Source of the DNA: Clostridia bacterium | Lineage (GTDB): Bacteria; Bacillota; Clostridia; Oscillospirales; CAG-272 | Length of the DNA stretch: 14,054 bases | Reading direction: 5' to 3' | Assembly: GCA_017625275.1 (NCBI GenBank) | Contig: JAGALI010000204.1 | Span: 1-14,054 of the forward strand | Part shown: positions 1 to 6,033 of the stretch, in pieces | Layout: each line of letters starts with the position of its first letter | How positions within the stretch are numbered: the first letter of the stretch is position 1 | Notes under the pieces: model-generated | What the model was told of the DNA's origin: nothing | Database searches by the model: none | The model's input: only the letters and a program-made list of their open reading frames with translations | Position numbers and translations under genes: made by a program

Positions 1-450
1 CTTTTCAAGGGTTGTTTTTTGGTCGCTTAAAATTGTCACTCCCAAGTTATCAAGCGCTTCAGTTAAAATAGCATAATTTTCTGGCATTCTGCTTTCATGA
101 TTGCCTGGTGCGTAATAGCAAGGAGCGATTTTTACAAGCTCTGTTGCAAAGCGAATGCTACGCGCAACATTTGTATGTCTAGAGTCAATAAAGTCGCCTG
201 TTATTGCAATTATATCAGGCTCTGTCGCTTTTATAAGGCTCAAAAGCTCCTCGTTATTATTCTTGAATTTTGCGTTGTGATAGTCACTTATGTGTATGAT
301 TTTGAGGCTTCCGTTTGATTTTACTGGCACTCTGTTCAGCTGTATTGCTTTATTTGACCAAAGCACCCACACAAAAAATGCTATAAGCGCGAGTCCAAGG
401 CATAAAAGCACTATTGAAAGAGCGATATTCTCTTTTATAAATTCAAGCAT
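1..450 (-). CDS. Metallophosphoesterase, membrane-anchored (partial, C-terminus beyond window)
   Basis: Reading from the ATG at 450 towards base 1 gives 150 codons without a stop, so the gene continues outside the window. Residues about 8-30 form one hydrophobic segment (LSIVLLCLGLALIAFFVWVL), a membrane anchor or uncleaved signal. The metallophosphoesterase signature follows in order: ISDYHN (54-59, the DxH motif with D56 and H58), ITGDFIDSR (82-90, GD motif) and APGNHES (114-120, GNHE motif). The family hydrolyses phosphomonoesters or diesters with a two-metal centre. A single N-terminal membrane segment followed by this domain is typical of YaeI/YkuE-like proteins, some of which act on lipid-linked phosphates, but the substrate cannot be read here. 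The start is supported by TAAGGAGG 5 nt upstream. A promoter lies at 483-511 and a terminator separates the gene from the lipoprotein gene. Confidence 0.88.
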   Translation of the reverse strand, partial: MLEFIKENIALSIVLLCLGLALIAFFVWVLWSNKAIQLNRVPVKSNGSLKIIHISDYHNAKFKNNNEELLSLIKATEPDIIAITGDFIDSRHTNVARSIRFATELVKIAPCYYAPGNHESRMPENYAILTEALDNLGVTILSDQKTTLEK

Positions 451-482
451 ATATGCCTCCTTAAAATTCGGTATGTAATTAC

Positions 483-511
483 AGTATATACCAATACCAC
501 AAAAAATGCAA
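483..511 (-). promoter_or_regulatory. Sigma-A type promoter of the metallophosphoesterase gene
   Basis: On the minus strand a -35 TTGCAT (506-511) and a -10 TATACT (483-488) are separated by 17 nt. The predicted start point, near 476, is about 25 nt before the ATG at 450. The promoter lies downstream of the hairpin at 521-548, so the gene is probably transcribed independently of the lipoprotein operon. Called from the sequence pattern only. Confidence 0.55.
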
Positions 512-520
512 GAGTAAAAG

Positions 521-548
521 AAAAAGCCGAGTAAAATCTCGGCTTTTT
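521..548 (-). terminator. Rho-independent terminator after the lipoprotein gene / tyrS relic
   Basis: AAAAAGCCGAG (521-531) pairs perfectly with CTCGGCTTTTT (538-548) around a 6-nt loop. On the minus strand the stem is followed by a T-rich tract, so it ends transcription of the subtilase-lipoprotein operon. It is symmetric and could work both ways, but no plus-strand gene reaches it. It sits 2 nt from the TAA of the tyrS relic, about the same spacing as the hairpin next to the real tyrS stop at 4044, so it may once have been a tyrS terminator. Confidence 0.85.
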
Positions 549-550
549 TA

Positions 551-598
551 TTAAAGGGTTATTTTCTTGAATGCCTTTACAAGCATTGTGATAATGTC
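551..598 (-). pseudogene. tyrS: Relic of the tyrS 3' end with internal in-frame deletion
   Basis: Bases 551-578 are identical to 4044-4071, the last 28 bases of tyrS including the TAA. Bases 572-598 match 4212-4238, further upstream in tyrS, with two mismatches in 27. The two matches overlap in TGCCTTT (572-578), which occurs at both tyrS positions, so the relic looks like tyrS with exactly 147 bp (49 codons) removed at a 7-bp microhomology. Read on the minus strand it encodes DIITMLVKA fused to FKKITL and a stop. Both mismatches are synonymous third positions (GAC for GAT, ACA for ACC), so the source was probably a functional tyrS allele or paralogue. The match ends abruptly at the stop codon of the lipoprotein gene. 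It is too short to encode anything by itself. Confidence 0.8.
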
Positions 599-1213
599 CT
601 AAGCAGCATAGTTTGAGATGAATATTTTTTGCACAGCATGATATTTGAATTCATACACATCAATTTCTGTATTTTTATCAATCGGAATATCTGCCTTGGT
701 CTTCGGAATTGCAATTATGTCAAATACGATTCTGCGTTCAGATGGTCCAACCTCCGAAAAATTAACTGCTGGGTTCCTAACATCCACGCATTCGCATTTT
801 CCTCCTTTGTACACGTGAGAGTCACTACAAACATTGACCGAATGAGCTTCTATCCAGCAACCATTTTCGTTTGATACAAAATTTGTGTATCCCATAAACC
901 TCTTTGGGATATCTTCTGGTATTGCGATAAGAATATATGAATCCTCAAAATCCTTTTCTGAAATTTTTGTTCCAAAAAAGAAAAGATCAAATCCTAAATT
1001 TTCGACAAAATCAACAATCTCATCATAGCTTTCCATAAGAAAGCAACCACTTTCTACTTCCTTGATTGTTTTTTGAGAAAATCTTTCAAAATAATAATAT
1101 TCTGGAGTTGTTTTGTCATCTGGTGGCATTATAGAATCCTCACTCTTTTCGCACGAAGAAACAAAGCCAATGCATAAAAGCAAACAGATAATAAGCAAAG
1201 TTATTTTTTTCAT
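599..1213 (-). CDS. Small predicted lipoprotein, unknown function, operon partner of the subtilase
   Basis: This 204-residue protein has a classic lipoprotein signal: MKK, a hydrophobic core (residues 5-18) and the lipobox VSSC with the lipidated Cys at 21. The mature protein should be anchored to the outer face of the membrane. After a charged linker (22-36) comes a roughly 165-residue domain with alternating hydrophobic stretches (YILIAIPEDIP at 93-103, RIVFDIIAIPKTK at 161-173) and five further cysteines (57, 119, 129, 140, 142), which could form disulfides. I do not recognise the family. The start is supported by AAAGGAGG 8 nt upstream. The subtilase stop codon is embedded in that ribosome-binding region and the genes are 13 nt apart, so they are almost certainly co-transcribed and perhaps translationally coupled. 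An accessory, anchoring or protective role towards the protease is conceivable but only inferred from position. The stop is TAG, and the tyrS relic follows in the same frame. Confidence 0.8.
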   Translation of the reverse strand: MKKITLLIICLLLCIGFVSSCEKSEDSIMPPDDKTTPEYYYFERFSQKTIKEVESGCFLMESYDEIVDFVENLGFDLFFFGTKISEKDFEDSYILIAIPEDIPKRFMGYTNFVSNENGCWIEAHSVNVCSDSHVYKGGKCECVDVRNPAVNFSEVGPSERRIVFDIIAIPKTKADIPIDKNTEIDVYEFKYHAVQKIFISNYAA

Positions 1214-1218
1214 GAGAT

Positions 1219-1233
1219 AGCCTCCTTTAGGTT
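1219..1233 (-). promoter_or_regulatory. Ribosome-binding segment shared by the lipoprotein and subtilase genes (copy 1)
   Basis: The 15-nt minus-strand sequence AACCTAAAGGAGGCT occurs here and again at 3799-3813, before the two genes of the operon. In this copy the TAA is also the subtilase stop codon (1227-1229), so termination of the protease falls within the ribosome binding site of the lipoprotein gene. Confidence 0.7.
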
Positions 1234-3794
1234 AATAAAACTGTATGATCAAAATAATTTACTGTTGCAGATACAGTTATCGTTGGTGATACAATTTGAC
1301 CATCAGACAATTGAACAATACCTTCATATGTTCGAGTGATTATTTCTCCTGTTGGTATTATTTGATTGTTTCCTGATGATGCTGTAATAGCATGAATTGT
1401 TACATCGTTTCTCGTTGTGCCATATGATGTTAGAACAAACCCACTATAATAGTCAAAATCTAGTGACGATTTTCCGTATTTTCTAGGAAGATAATACACA
1501 GTAAATGTCGCTGTTATATCATATGAAGTGGTTTTAGTGATTTGAACAGATTTGTGTTTTTCTTGTGCAGAAAAATTACAGCTTGTGTTGCTACACGACA
1601 CCGTATGATGAGTGTTTTGATAATTACTATGAGAAATCATTTTTTCCTTGCAACCACAAGATAAGAATAAAGTAAAATTAATGTCAGTATTTGCTTCCCA
1701 ACAGAATATGGTGAATTTATATTCTCCTGTTTGTGCAAACGTACAAGAAAAGACCTCTACATTATTTGTGGTATCGGAAGAAACAAATAACAAATTATTG
1801 TTTGAGTCAAGTATTCGAATATCGATATTATTCAAATCTACATTTGCTGGTATTGTAGCATTTCCGTTCTCGTGAACCAGACCAAATTCTATAGTTGTTC
1901 CAGCAGTAAAAGTATATGTTTCAGTAAAAATAGAATGTATAGATCCACTTGAGATTGTATAATCATAGAACAAATTACTGTTAGCCATACGTATAGCAGC
2001 CTCTATGTTTAAAAGACCCGCTCCTACATTGTTTTTTACATGAGATTTTGCGCTAGATATTTTAGAATTATTGAGAATCGCATGTGTCGTACTATCGCAA
2101 CTGGTTCCACTTACTATATTTTCATCTGCACTAGCAACCAATAAGGCTTTAATGGTATCAGGCTTTCCAATTAAATCAGGGTTGGCTTGCATCATGAGTG
2201 CAACAGTTCCAGTCACTATTGGGGCAGAGAAAGATGTTCCTGAACCTAAAAAAGTTTCAGTACAAGAGTTGGTTTGCTCATCAAGGGTATACATATAAAT
2301 TTGACTACCAAGCATAGACAAGTCAGGCTTGTTTATCGAACCAGAAGGTTCTTTATAACAGCTATCGCTTTTTAAACTAAACTTTTCAGAATATGTGATA
2401 TTAGAAATGTTTCCAACAGTAATAACATTGTAAGCACTGGCAGGGTTAGATATGTTCAGACGATCTTCTTCAAGCATATCGTCTTGTAGATGTCTGTTTC
2501 CTGCAGCTACTACTACAGTCGTACGATAGCTTGTAACGAACCTGTCTAGTTGCTTGTCAACATCATTATATCCCCAAACATAATCACCTGTATTGTTTAT
2601 ATAATAAAATCCCCAAGAAAGATTGATAACAGATACATTGTTGTCTGCAAACCAAGCAAGCTTACTTGTAAGACTTGTATTTTCCTGATTTTCATCTGAA
2701 TCAAAATCGCTATGGTCAATGTTGTCATAGTATATTGTTGCACCTGTGGTTACTCCTTGATATGTAACACCATCTAAGCTTACGGGACTTCCTGCAAGAA
2801 TTGACAATACATAAGTAGCGTGATTAGAAGAGGGAGCATCATAAGCCACATTAGATATGATATTTCGTCCCATCAAATGAGGATTATTTGTATCAAACAT
2901 CACCTTGGTAGAATCCAAATTGTCTCCAACCTCTAAAACGCCAACTCTAATCCCAGCCCCATCATATCCAAGGCTTTGATGAGGAGTCATATAATAGCCT
3001 AGATTATCAACATTATAACTTACATCATCATGTGCCGAAAACGATTTGTAACTTACATTTTCGTTTTCAAAATTTATAGTATCCACAGTTGCCATTTTAG
3101 CTATTTCATAAACATATGACTTTTTGCAATCCATTCTTACTGTAGTAAGCAAAGGATCGAGAATTATGTTTTTGCAGTCATTAAGGTTAAGTAAGTTGTA
3201 AAAGCTTTCATTAACAGAAACGTTTAGTGCTTTCCTTGTTGTCCTATAATCCGAAAGATATTGATTTCTCTCAGAAATATTTATAATTTCATCAGCAGAC
3301 ATTCCACTATTTATACAGTTTTGAATTTCTGTATCTGTCATAATCTCTGAAATGTTTGCTTGAGTTCTAAAGAATTGAGGTGAAAGAGATTTGATATCCA
3401 TTTCTTTAACGGAGATCATTTGCAAATCATTTGACGAATCCGTTAAAGCATATAGCCTTTTTTCAAACGCTTTTTGCTTTGCTAAAACCTTGCTTTCAAC
3501 ATACGAATCTTCAGTTTGAGCAGTTATGTTAGCACCTAGTCGTTTAGATAATAATGTATAAAACATATTTTCTTCATAATTCTTAAGCCAAACATAAATC
3601 GGAACATATTCATCATCAGATATCGTTTCAAGATAGTCCCTAAGTTCTTCAGAAAGCTTACTTTCGAATGCGATATCAGTTTCTTCCTCTTCTGCATTAA
3701 TGCTTTGTGCATTAATTGCTGTCGAAAAAGAAAATAAGAGCATTACAACGATGAGAATGAATGATAATGTTTTTTGAAATGCTTTGTTTTTCAT
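1227..3794 (-). CDS. Secreted subtilisin-like serine protease (S8 family) with Asp-to-Glu change in the first catalytic motif
   Basis: This 855-residue protein starts with a Sec signal peptide (hydrophobic core 10-25, likely cleavage after AINA near 29). Residues about 40-270 look like a prodomain; YVPIYVWLK (63-71) resembles the start of inhibitor-like propeptides in other secreted clostridial subtilases. The S8 domain spans about 278-605: GIRVGVLEVG (281-290) at the Asp motif, NHATYVLSILAG (324-335) with the catalytic His at 325, SVINLSWG (388-395), VVVAAGN (427-433) with the oxyanion Asn at 432, and GSGTSFSAPIVTG (517-529) with the nucleophile Ser521. The usual Asp of the first motif is replaced by Glu288. 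The C-terminal part (about 610-855) appears beta-rich and contains a Cys/His cluster (C713, C715, H722, H729, H730, C734, C739). There is no LPXTG or C-terminal membrane segment, so it is probably secreted or non-covalently surface-attached. The start is supported by AAAGGAGG before the ATG. It is the first gene of the operon. Confidence 0.9.
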   Translation of the reverse strand: MKNKAFQKTLSFILIVVMLLFSFSTAINAQSINAEEEETDIAFESKLSEELRDYLETISDDEYVPIYVWLKNYEENMFYTLLSKRLGANITAQTEDSYVESKVLAKQKAFEKRLYALTDSSNDLQMISVKEMDIKSLSPQFFRTQANISEIMTDTEIQNCINSGMSADEIINISERNQYLSDYRTTRKALNVSVNESFYNLLNLNDCKNIILDPLLTTVRMDCKKSYVYEIAKMATVDTINFENENVSYKSFSAHDDVSYNVDNLGYYMTPHQSLGYDGAGIRVGVLEVGDNLDSTKVMFDTNNPHLMGRNIISNVAYDAPSSNHATYVLSILAGSPVSLDGVTYQGVTTGATIYYDNIDHSDFDSDENQENTSLTSKLAWFADNNVSVINLSWGFYYINNTGDYVWGYNDVDKQLDRFVTSYRTTVVVAAGNRHLQDDMLEEDRLNISNPASAYNVITVGNISNITYSEKFSLKSDSCYKEPSGSINKPDLSMLGSQIYMYTLDEQTNSCTETFLGSGTSFSAPIVTGTVALMMQANPDLIGKPDTIKALLVASADENIVSGTSCDSTTHAILNNSKISSAKSHVKNNVGAGLLNIEAAIRMANSNLFYDYTISSGSIHSIFTETYTFTAGTTIEFGLVHENGNATIPANVDLNNIDIRILDSNNNLLFVSSDTTNNVEVFSCTFAQTGEYKFTIFCWEANTDINFTLFLSCGCKEKMISHSNYQNTHHTVSCSNTSCNFSAQEKHKSVQITKTTSYDITATFTVYYLPRKYGKSSLDFDYYSGFVLTSYGTTRNDVTIHAITASSGNNQIIPTGEIITRTYEGIVQLSDGQIVSPTITVSATVNYFDHTVLLT

Positions 3795-3798
3795 AAAA

Positions 3799-3813
3799 AG
3801 CCTCCTTTAGGTT
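3799..3813 (-). promoter_or_regulatory. Ribosome-binding segment of the subtilase gene (copy 2 of the shared 15-mer)
   Basis: AACCTAAAGGAGGCT, identical to 1219-1233, ends 4 nt before the subtilase ATG. The strong AAAGGAGG core fixes the start at 3794. Confidence 0.7.
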
Positions 3814-3830
3814 GAAAAATCAACTGTCGT

Positions 3831-3847
3831 GAGGAAGCACCTTCCTC
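3831..3847 (-). promoter_or_regulatory. Perfect 7-bp hairpin at the predicted 5' end of the subtilase mRNA
   Basis: GAGGAAG (3831-3837) and CTTCCTC (3841-3847) are perfectly complementary around a 3-nt loop. If the promoter call at 3854-3862 is right, transcription would begin at or next to the outer base of this stem, placing it at the extreme 5' end of the transcript. 5'-terminal stems of this kind are known to stabilise Gram-positive mRNAs. It has no U-tract on the minus strand and so is not a terminator for this operon. Confidence 0.5.
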
Positions 3848-3853
3848 AATTTT

Positions 3854-3884
3854 ATTTTATCATATTAGAAGGTGTTATGAAAAC
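3854..3884 (-). promoter_or_regulatory. Candidate extended -10 promoter of the subtilase-lipoprotein operon
   Basis: On the minus strand TGATAAAAT (3854-3862) fits an extended -10 (TGn plus TAAAAT). The -35 is poor: TTTTCA about 18 nt upstream. The predicted start is near 3847, leaving a leader of roughly 50 nt that begins with the hairpin at 3831-3847. It is weaker than the other promoters here, so expression may need an activator, or the call may be wrong. Confidence 0.4.
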
Positions 3885-3920
3885 AGTTTTTTGAGCACAT
3901 TTGAAAAGTTTGTGGAAATC

Positions 3921-3967
3921 AACAAAATTTGGGCTTTTATATTCTGCTTAAAATGCAAAATTTTGTT
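3921..3967. repeat. 10-bp perfect inverted repeat in the subtilase-tyrS intergenic region
   Basis: AACAAAATTT (3921-3930) and AAATTTTGTT (3958-3967) are exact reverse complements with 27 nt between them, upstream of the candidate subtilase promoter and downstream of the tyrS terminator. It could be a binding site, but the sequence is very AT-rich and chance is a reasonable explanation. Confidence 0.3.
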
Positions 3968-4007
3968 CAAGTATACAAATTAAATAAATTGGTTGTGCTC
4001 TTTAAAG

Positions 4008-4036
4008 CAAAAAGCAAGCTCACTAACGAGCTTGCT
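4008..4036 (-). terminator. Rho-independent terminator of tyrS
   Basis: AGCAAGCTC (4013-4021) pairs with GAGCTTGCT (4028-4036) around a 6-nt loop. On the minus strand the stem is followed by TTTTTG and it lies 7 nt after the tyrS stop. It separates tyrS from the downstream subtilase operon. Confidence 0.88.
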
Positions 4037-4043
4037 CTTTTTG

Positions 4044-5261
4044 TTAAAGGGTTATTTTCTTGAATGCCTTTTTGCCACGGCGAAGCACGATGCCATTTGC
4101 AACTGCGTCCTTTTCATAGGTGGCTTTTATATCGGAAACCTTTTCGCCATCTACGGTTATTCCACCCTGCTCAAGAGCGCGTCTTCCCTCGCTTCTTGAT
4201 GGTACAAGTCCTGCCTTTACAAGCATGGTGATAATATCAACCTTACCATCTACAAAGTCCTCGTCACTTAGCTGAGCTGTTGGCATATTTTCACTATCGC
4301 CTGCAGAGAACACTGCCCTTGCTGCACCCTGTGCCTTTTCTGCCTCCTCTTCTCCGTGAACAAGCTTTGTAAGCTCATAAGCAAGAATTTCCTTAGCCTT
4401 ATTAAGCTGGCTACCCTCCCACTTATCCATTGCATCAATTTCCTCAAGTGGTAGGAAGGTGAGCATTCTTATACATTTGAGAACATCAGCATCGCCAACA
4501 TTTCTCCAATATTGATAGAAATCATATGGTGATGTCTTATTTGGGTCGAGCCATACTGCGCCTGACTGTGTTTTACCCATTTTCTTGCCCTCTGAGTTGA
4601 GAAGAAGGGTGATTGTCATAGCGTGTGCGTCCTTGCCAAGCTTGCGTCTTATAAGCTCAGTGCCACCGAGCATATTGCTCCATTGGTCGTCACCACCGAA
4701 TTGCATATTACAGCCATATCTTCTGTAAAGCTCCAAAAAGTCATAGCTTTGCATTATCATATAGTTAAATTCAAGGAAGGAAAGTCCCCTTTCCATTCTC
4801 TGCTTATAGCACTCAGCAGTGAGCATTCTGTTAACGCTAAAGCACGCGCCAACCTCACGAAGAAGCTCAACATAGTTAAGGTCAAGAAGCCAGTCGGCAT
4901 TGTTTACCATCATTGCCTTGCCCTCTCCAAAATCAATAAAGCGAGACATTTGCTTTTTAAAGCACTCACAGTTATGCTCAATTGTTTCCTTTGTCATCAT
5001 TGAGCGCATATCGGTTCTACCTGATGGGTCACCGATATAGGCTGTACCACCACCGATAAGTGCAATTGGCTTATTACCTGCCATTTGAAGTCTTTTCATA
5101 AGGCAGAGTGCCATAAAGTGACCTACATGCAGGCTATCAGCAGTTGGGTCAAAGCCGATATAGAAAACAGCCTTGCCGTTATTTACCATTTCTCTAATTT
5201 CACCCTCGTTTGTTACCTGTGCGATAAGTCCACGAGCAACGAGCTCTTCGTAAATTTGCAT
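4044..5261 (-). CDS. tyrS: Tyrosyl-tRNA synthetase
   Basis: This class Ic synthetase charges tRNA-Tyr with tyrosine in the cytoplasm. From the chosen start it has 405 residues, normal for the short bacterial TyrRS type. Visible motifs are GFDPTADSLHVGH (36-48) with the HIGH-type HVGH at 45-48, the tyrosine-pocket segment YMIMQSYD (167-174), QFGGDDQW (187-194), the KMSKS-loop equivalent KMGKT (227-231) and a C-terminal S4 RNA-binding domain (about 342-400, MLVKAGLVPSRSEGRRAL). The ATG at 5261 is preferred over the one at 5273: the upstream ATG lies inside the AAAGGATGG ribosome binding site, which is 8 nt from the ATG at 5261, and homologues usually begin close to this point. Expression is under the T-box leader upstream. 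Its 3' end is partly duplicated at 551-598. Confidence 0.95.
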   Translation of the reverse strand: MQIYEELVARGLIAQVTNEGEIREMVNNGKAVFYIGFDPTADSLHVGHFMALCLMKRLQMAGNKPIALIGGGTAYIGDPSGRTDMRSMMTKETIEHNCECFKKQMSRFIDFGEGKAMMVNNADWLLDLNYVELLREVGACFSVNRMLTAECYKQRMERGLSFLEFNYMIMQSYDFLELYRRYGCNMQFGGDDQWSNMLGGTELIRRKLGKDAHAMTITLLLNSEGKKMGKTQSGAVWLDPNKTSPYDFYQYWRNVGDADVLKCIRMLTFLPLEEIDAMDKWEGSQLNKAKEILAYELTKLVHGEEEAEKAQGAARAVFSAGDSENMPTAQLSDEDFVDGKVDIITMLVKAGLVPSRSEGRRALEQGGITVDGEKVSDIKATYEKDAVANGIVLRRGKKAFKKITL

Positions 5262-5280
5262 TTTTATTACCATCCTTTTT

Positions 5281-5317
5281 AAATATAAAAAATCCTTGCA
5301 GAAAAAGCCTGCAAGGA
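5281..5317 (-). terminator. Conditional (T-box) terminator before tyrS
   Basis: A perfect 9-bp stem, 5293-5301 with 5309-5317, has a 7-nt loop and is followed on the minus strand by TTTTTTATATTT. Its 5' arm overlaps the bases needed by the antiterminator, the mutual exclusion expected of a T-box. Confidence 0.9.
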
Positions 5318-5547
5318 CGAAATTAATCGTGTTACCACCTTGTTTTATGCGTATGTTACCATAAGCACCTCTATAACCACCTAATCAATGGTTGCTCCCT
5401 ATAACGGTGGAATCCGACATAGCCTACTTGATTATTCTTTCGGTATGTAGCTCCCGAAGGTATTCACTAAGGCGCCTGCGTGTCTCTCATCAACCGACTA
5501 CTTTCTGTATCAAGCTGGCAATAGCTACTATTTTCGTTCATTGCATT
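5281..5547 (-). ncRNA. T-box riboswitch leader of tyrS
   Basis: The untranslated region between CYTH and tyrS carries a T-box leader that senses uncharged tRNA. On the minus strand the T-box proper is AAGGTGGTAACACG (5341-5328). Its UGGU pairs with the ACCA end of a tRNA whose discriminator base is A, as in tRNA-Tyr. An antiterminator can form between AAGG...CGA (5341-5326) and TCG.CCTT (about 5320-5312), leaving the conserved bulge. The competing terminator is TCCTTGCAG/CTGCAAGGA (5293-5317) followed by TTTTTTAT. Upstream are Stem I hallmarks: AGTA (about 5533), CAGAAAG, and a distal-loop-like CGGTTGATGAGAG (around 5485). Several Tyr codons lie on the 3' side of Stem I (UAC at 5460-5462, 5447-5449 and 5443-5445; UAU at 5419-5421). 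I could not decide which is the specifier by hand. Confidence 0.9.
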
Positions 5548-5553
5548 TATGTC

Positions 5554-5582
5554 ATTCTATCATATCTTTTCTTTTTTGTCAA
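5554..5582 (-). promoter_or_regulatory. Promoter of tyrS (T-box transcript)
   Basis: A consensus -35 TTGACA (5577-5582), a 17-nt spacer and -10 TAGAAT (5554-5559) preceded by TGA (extended -10) give a predicted start near 5547. The -35 overlaps the stop codon of the CYTH gene (5579-5581), so the two genes are packed without spare sequence. No terminator lies between them, so CYTH transcripts would also enter the T-box leader. Confidence 0.8.
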
Positions 5583-6016
5583 GTGCAAGCAAGTATTTTA
5601 TTTCTAAAAGAAATATCGTAGGTGATTTCCTTGCCAAGCCAGTCTGGCGCTACAAAGCTATGCGCCTGCGCCTCGCTTGAAAACTCTATCTCGGCGACAA
5701 TGAGTCCTGCGTGTCTGCCCTCATAAATATCAAGCTCTATTATATGGTCTAAATATGGAATACAATATCGAGTTTTTTCAAGCACGCGTCCCTCTGATTT
5801 TTCAAAAAGCGTCTCGTACTCGTCCCTTGTTATCTCGCGCTCAATTTCTTCGCGCACAAGGGCGCCCTCTCCCTTTTCGGTATAGTAATATTTTTCTCCT
5901 CTTTTTCGTACGCGAGCTTCTGGTGTAATGCTCAAATACGCCTGAGTTATTTTATCGAATTTGACGCCATCTAAATCTGGAAGCGTATCCACTAAAAACT
6001 TTCTTTCAATCTCCAT
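5579..6016 (-). CDS. CYTH-domain protein (triphosphate tunnel metalloenzyme)
   Basis: A 145-residue single-domain CYTH protein. The diagnostic ExExK is EIERK (2-6). Basic and acidic tunnel residues follow: ARVRKRG (34-40), YYYTEKG (43-49), EEIEREI (56-62), IIELDIYEG (92-100) and IVAEIEF (106-112). The C-terminal WLGKEITYDISFRNKIL (126-142) is typical of small bacterial members. Characterised proteins of this size hydrolyse tripolyphosphate, but others in the superfamily are thiamine triphosphatases or adenylate cyclases, so the substrate is not fixed. An upstream in-frame start nine codons earlier exists. The ATG at 6016 is chosen because it has GAGGTGAT 4-5 nt upstream and leaves ExExK at the very N-terminus, as in the family. 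The gene is divergent from pckG and directly upstream of the tyrS leader. Confidence 0.88.
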   Translation of the reverse strand: MEIERKFLVDTLPDLDGVKFDKITQAYLSITPEARVRKRGEKYYYTEKGEGALVREEIEREITRDEYETLFEKSEGRVLEKTRYCIPYLDHIIELDIYEGRHAGLIVAEIEFSSEAQAHSFVAPDWLGKEITYDISFRNKILACT

Positions 6017-6033
6017 AGTATCACCTCGTTTAT

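Noticed and set aside
97..478. Two small plus-strand open frames opposite the metallophosphoesterase
   Set aside because: The minus strand has intact DxH, GD and GNHE motifs, a promoter and a ribosome binding site; the plus frames have none.
3831..3860. Hairpin GAGGAAG/CTTCCTC with a following T-rich stretch as a plus-strand terminator
   Set aside because: No plus-strand gene ends nearby, and the T stretch is interrupted. It fits better as a leader hairpin of the minus-strand subtilase gene.
551..4071. Calling the flanking 28-bp repeats a confirmed attL/attR pair of an integrative element
   Set aside because: There is no integrase or recombinase in the interval, and the relic carries an internal deletion and synonymous changes that also fit homologous recombination with a related tyrS. 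Kept as a hypothesis only.
4623..5003. Plus-strand 126-codon frame inside tyrS
   Set aside because: Antisense to conserved tyrosyl-tRNA synthetase sequence, with no supporting signals.
5259..5273. Upstream ATG at 5273 as the tyrS start
   Set aside because: It forms part of the AAAGGATGG ribosome binding site for the ATG at 5261.
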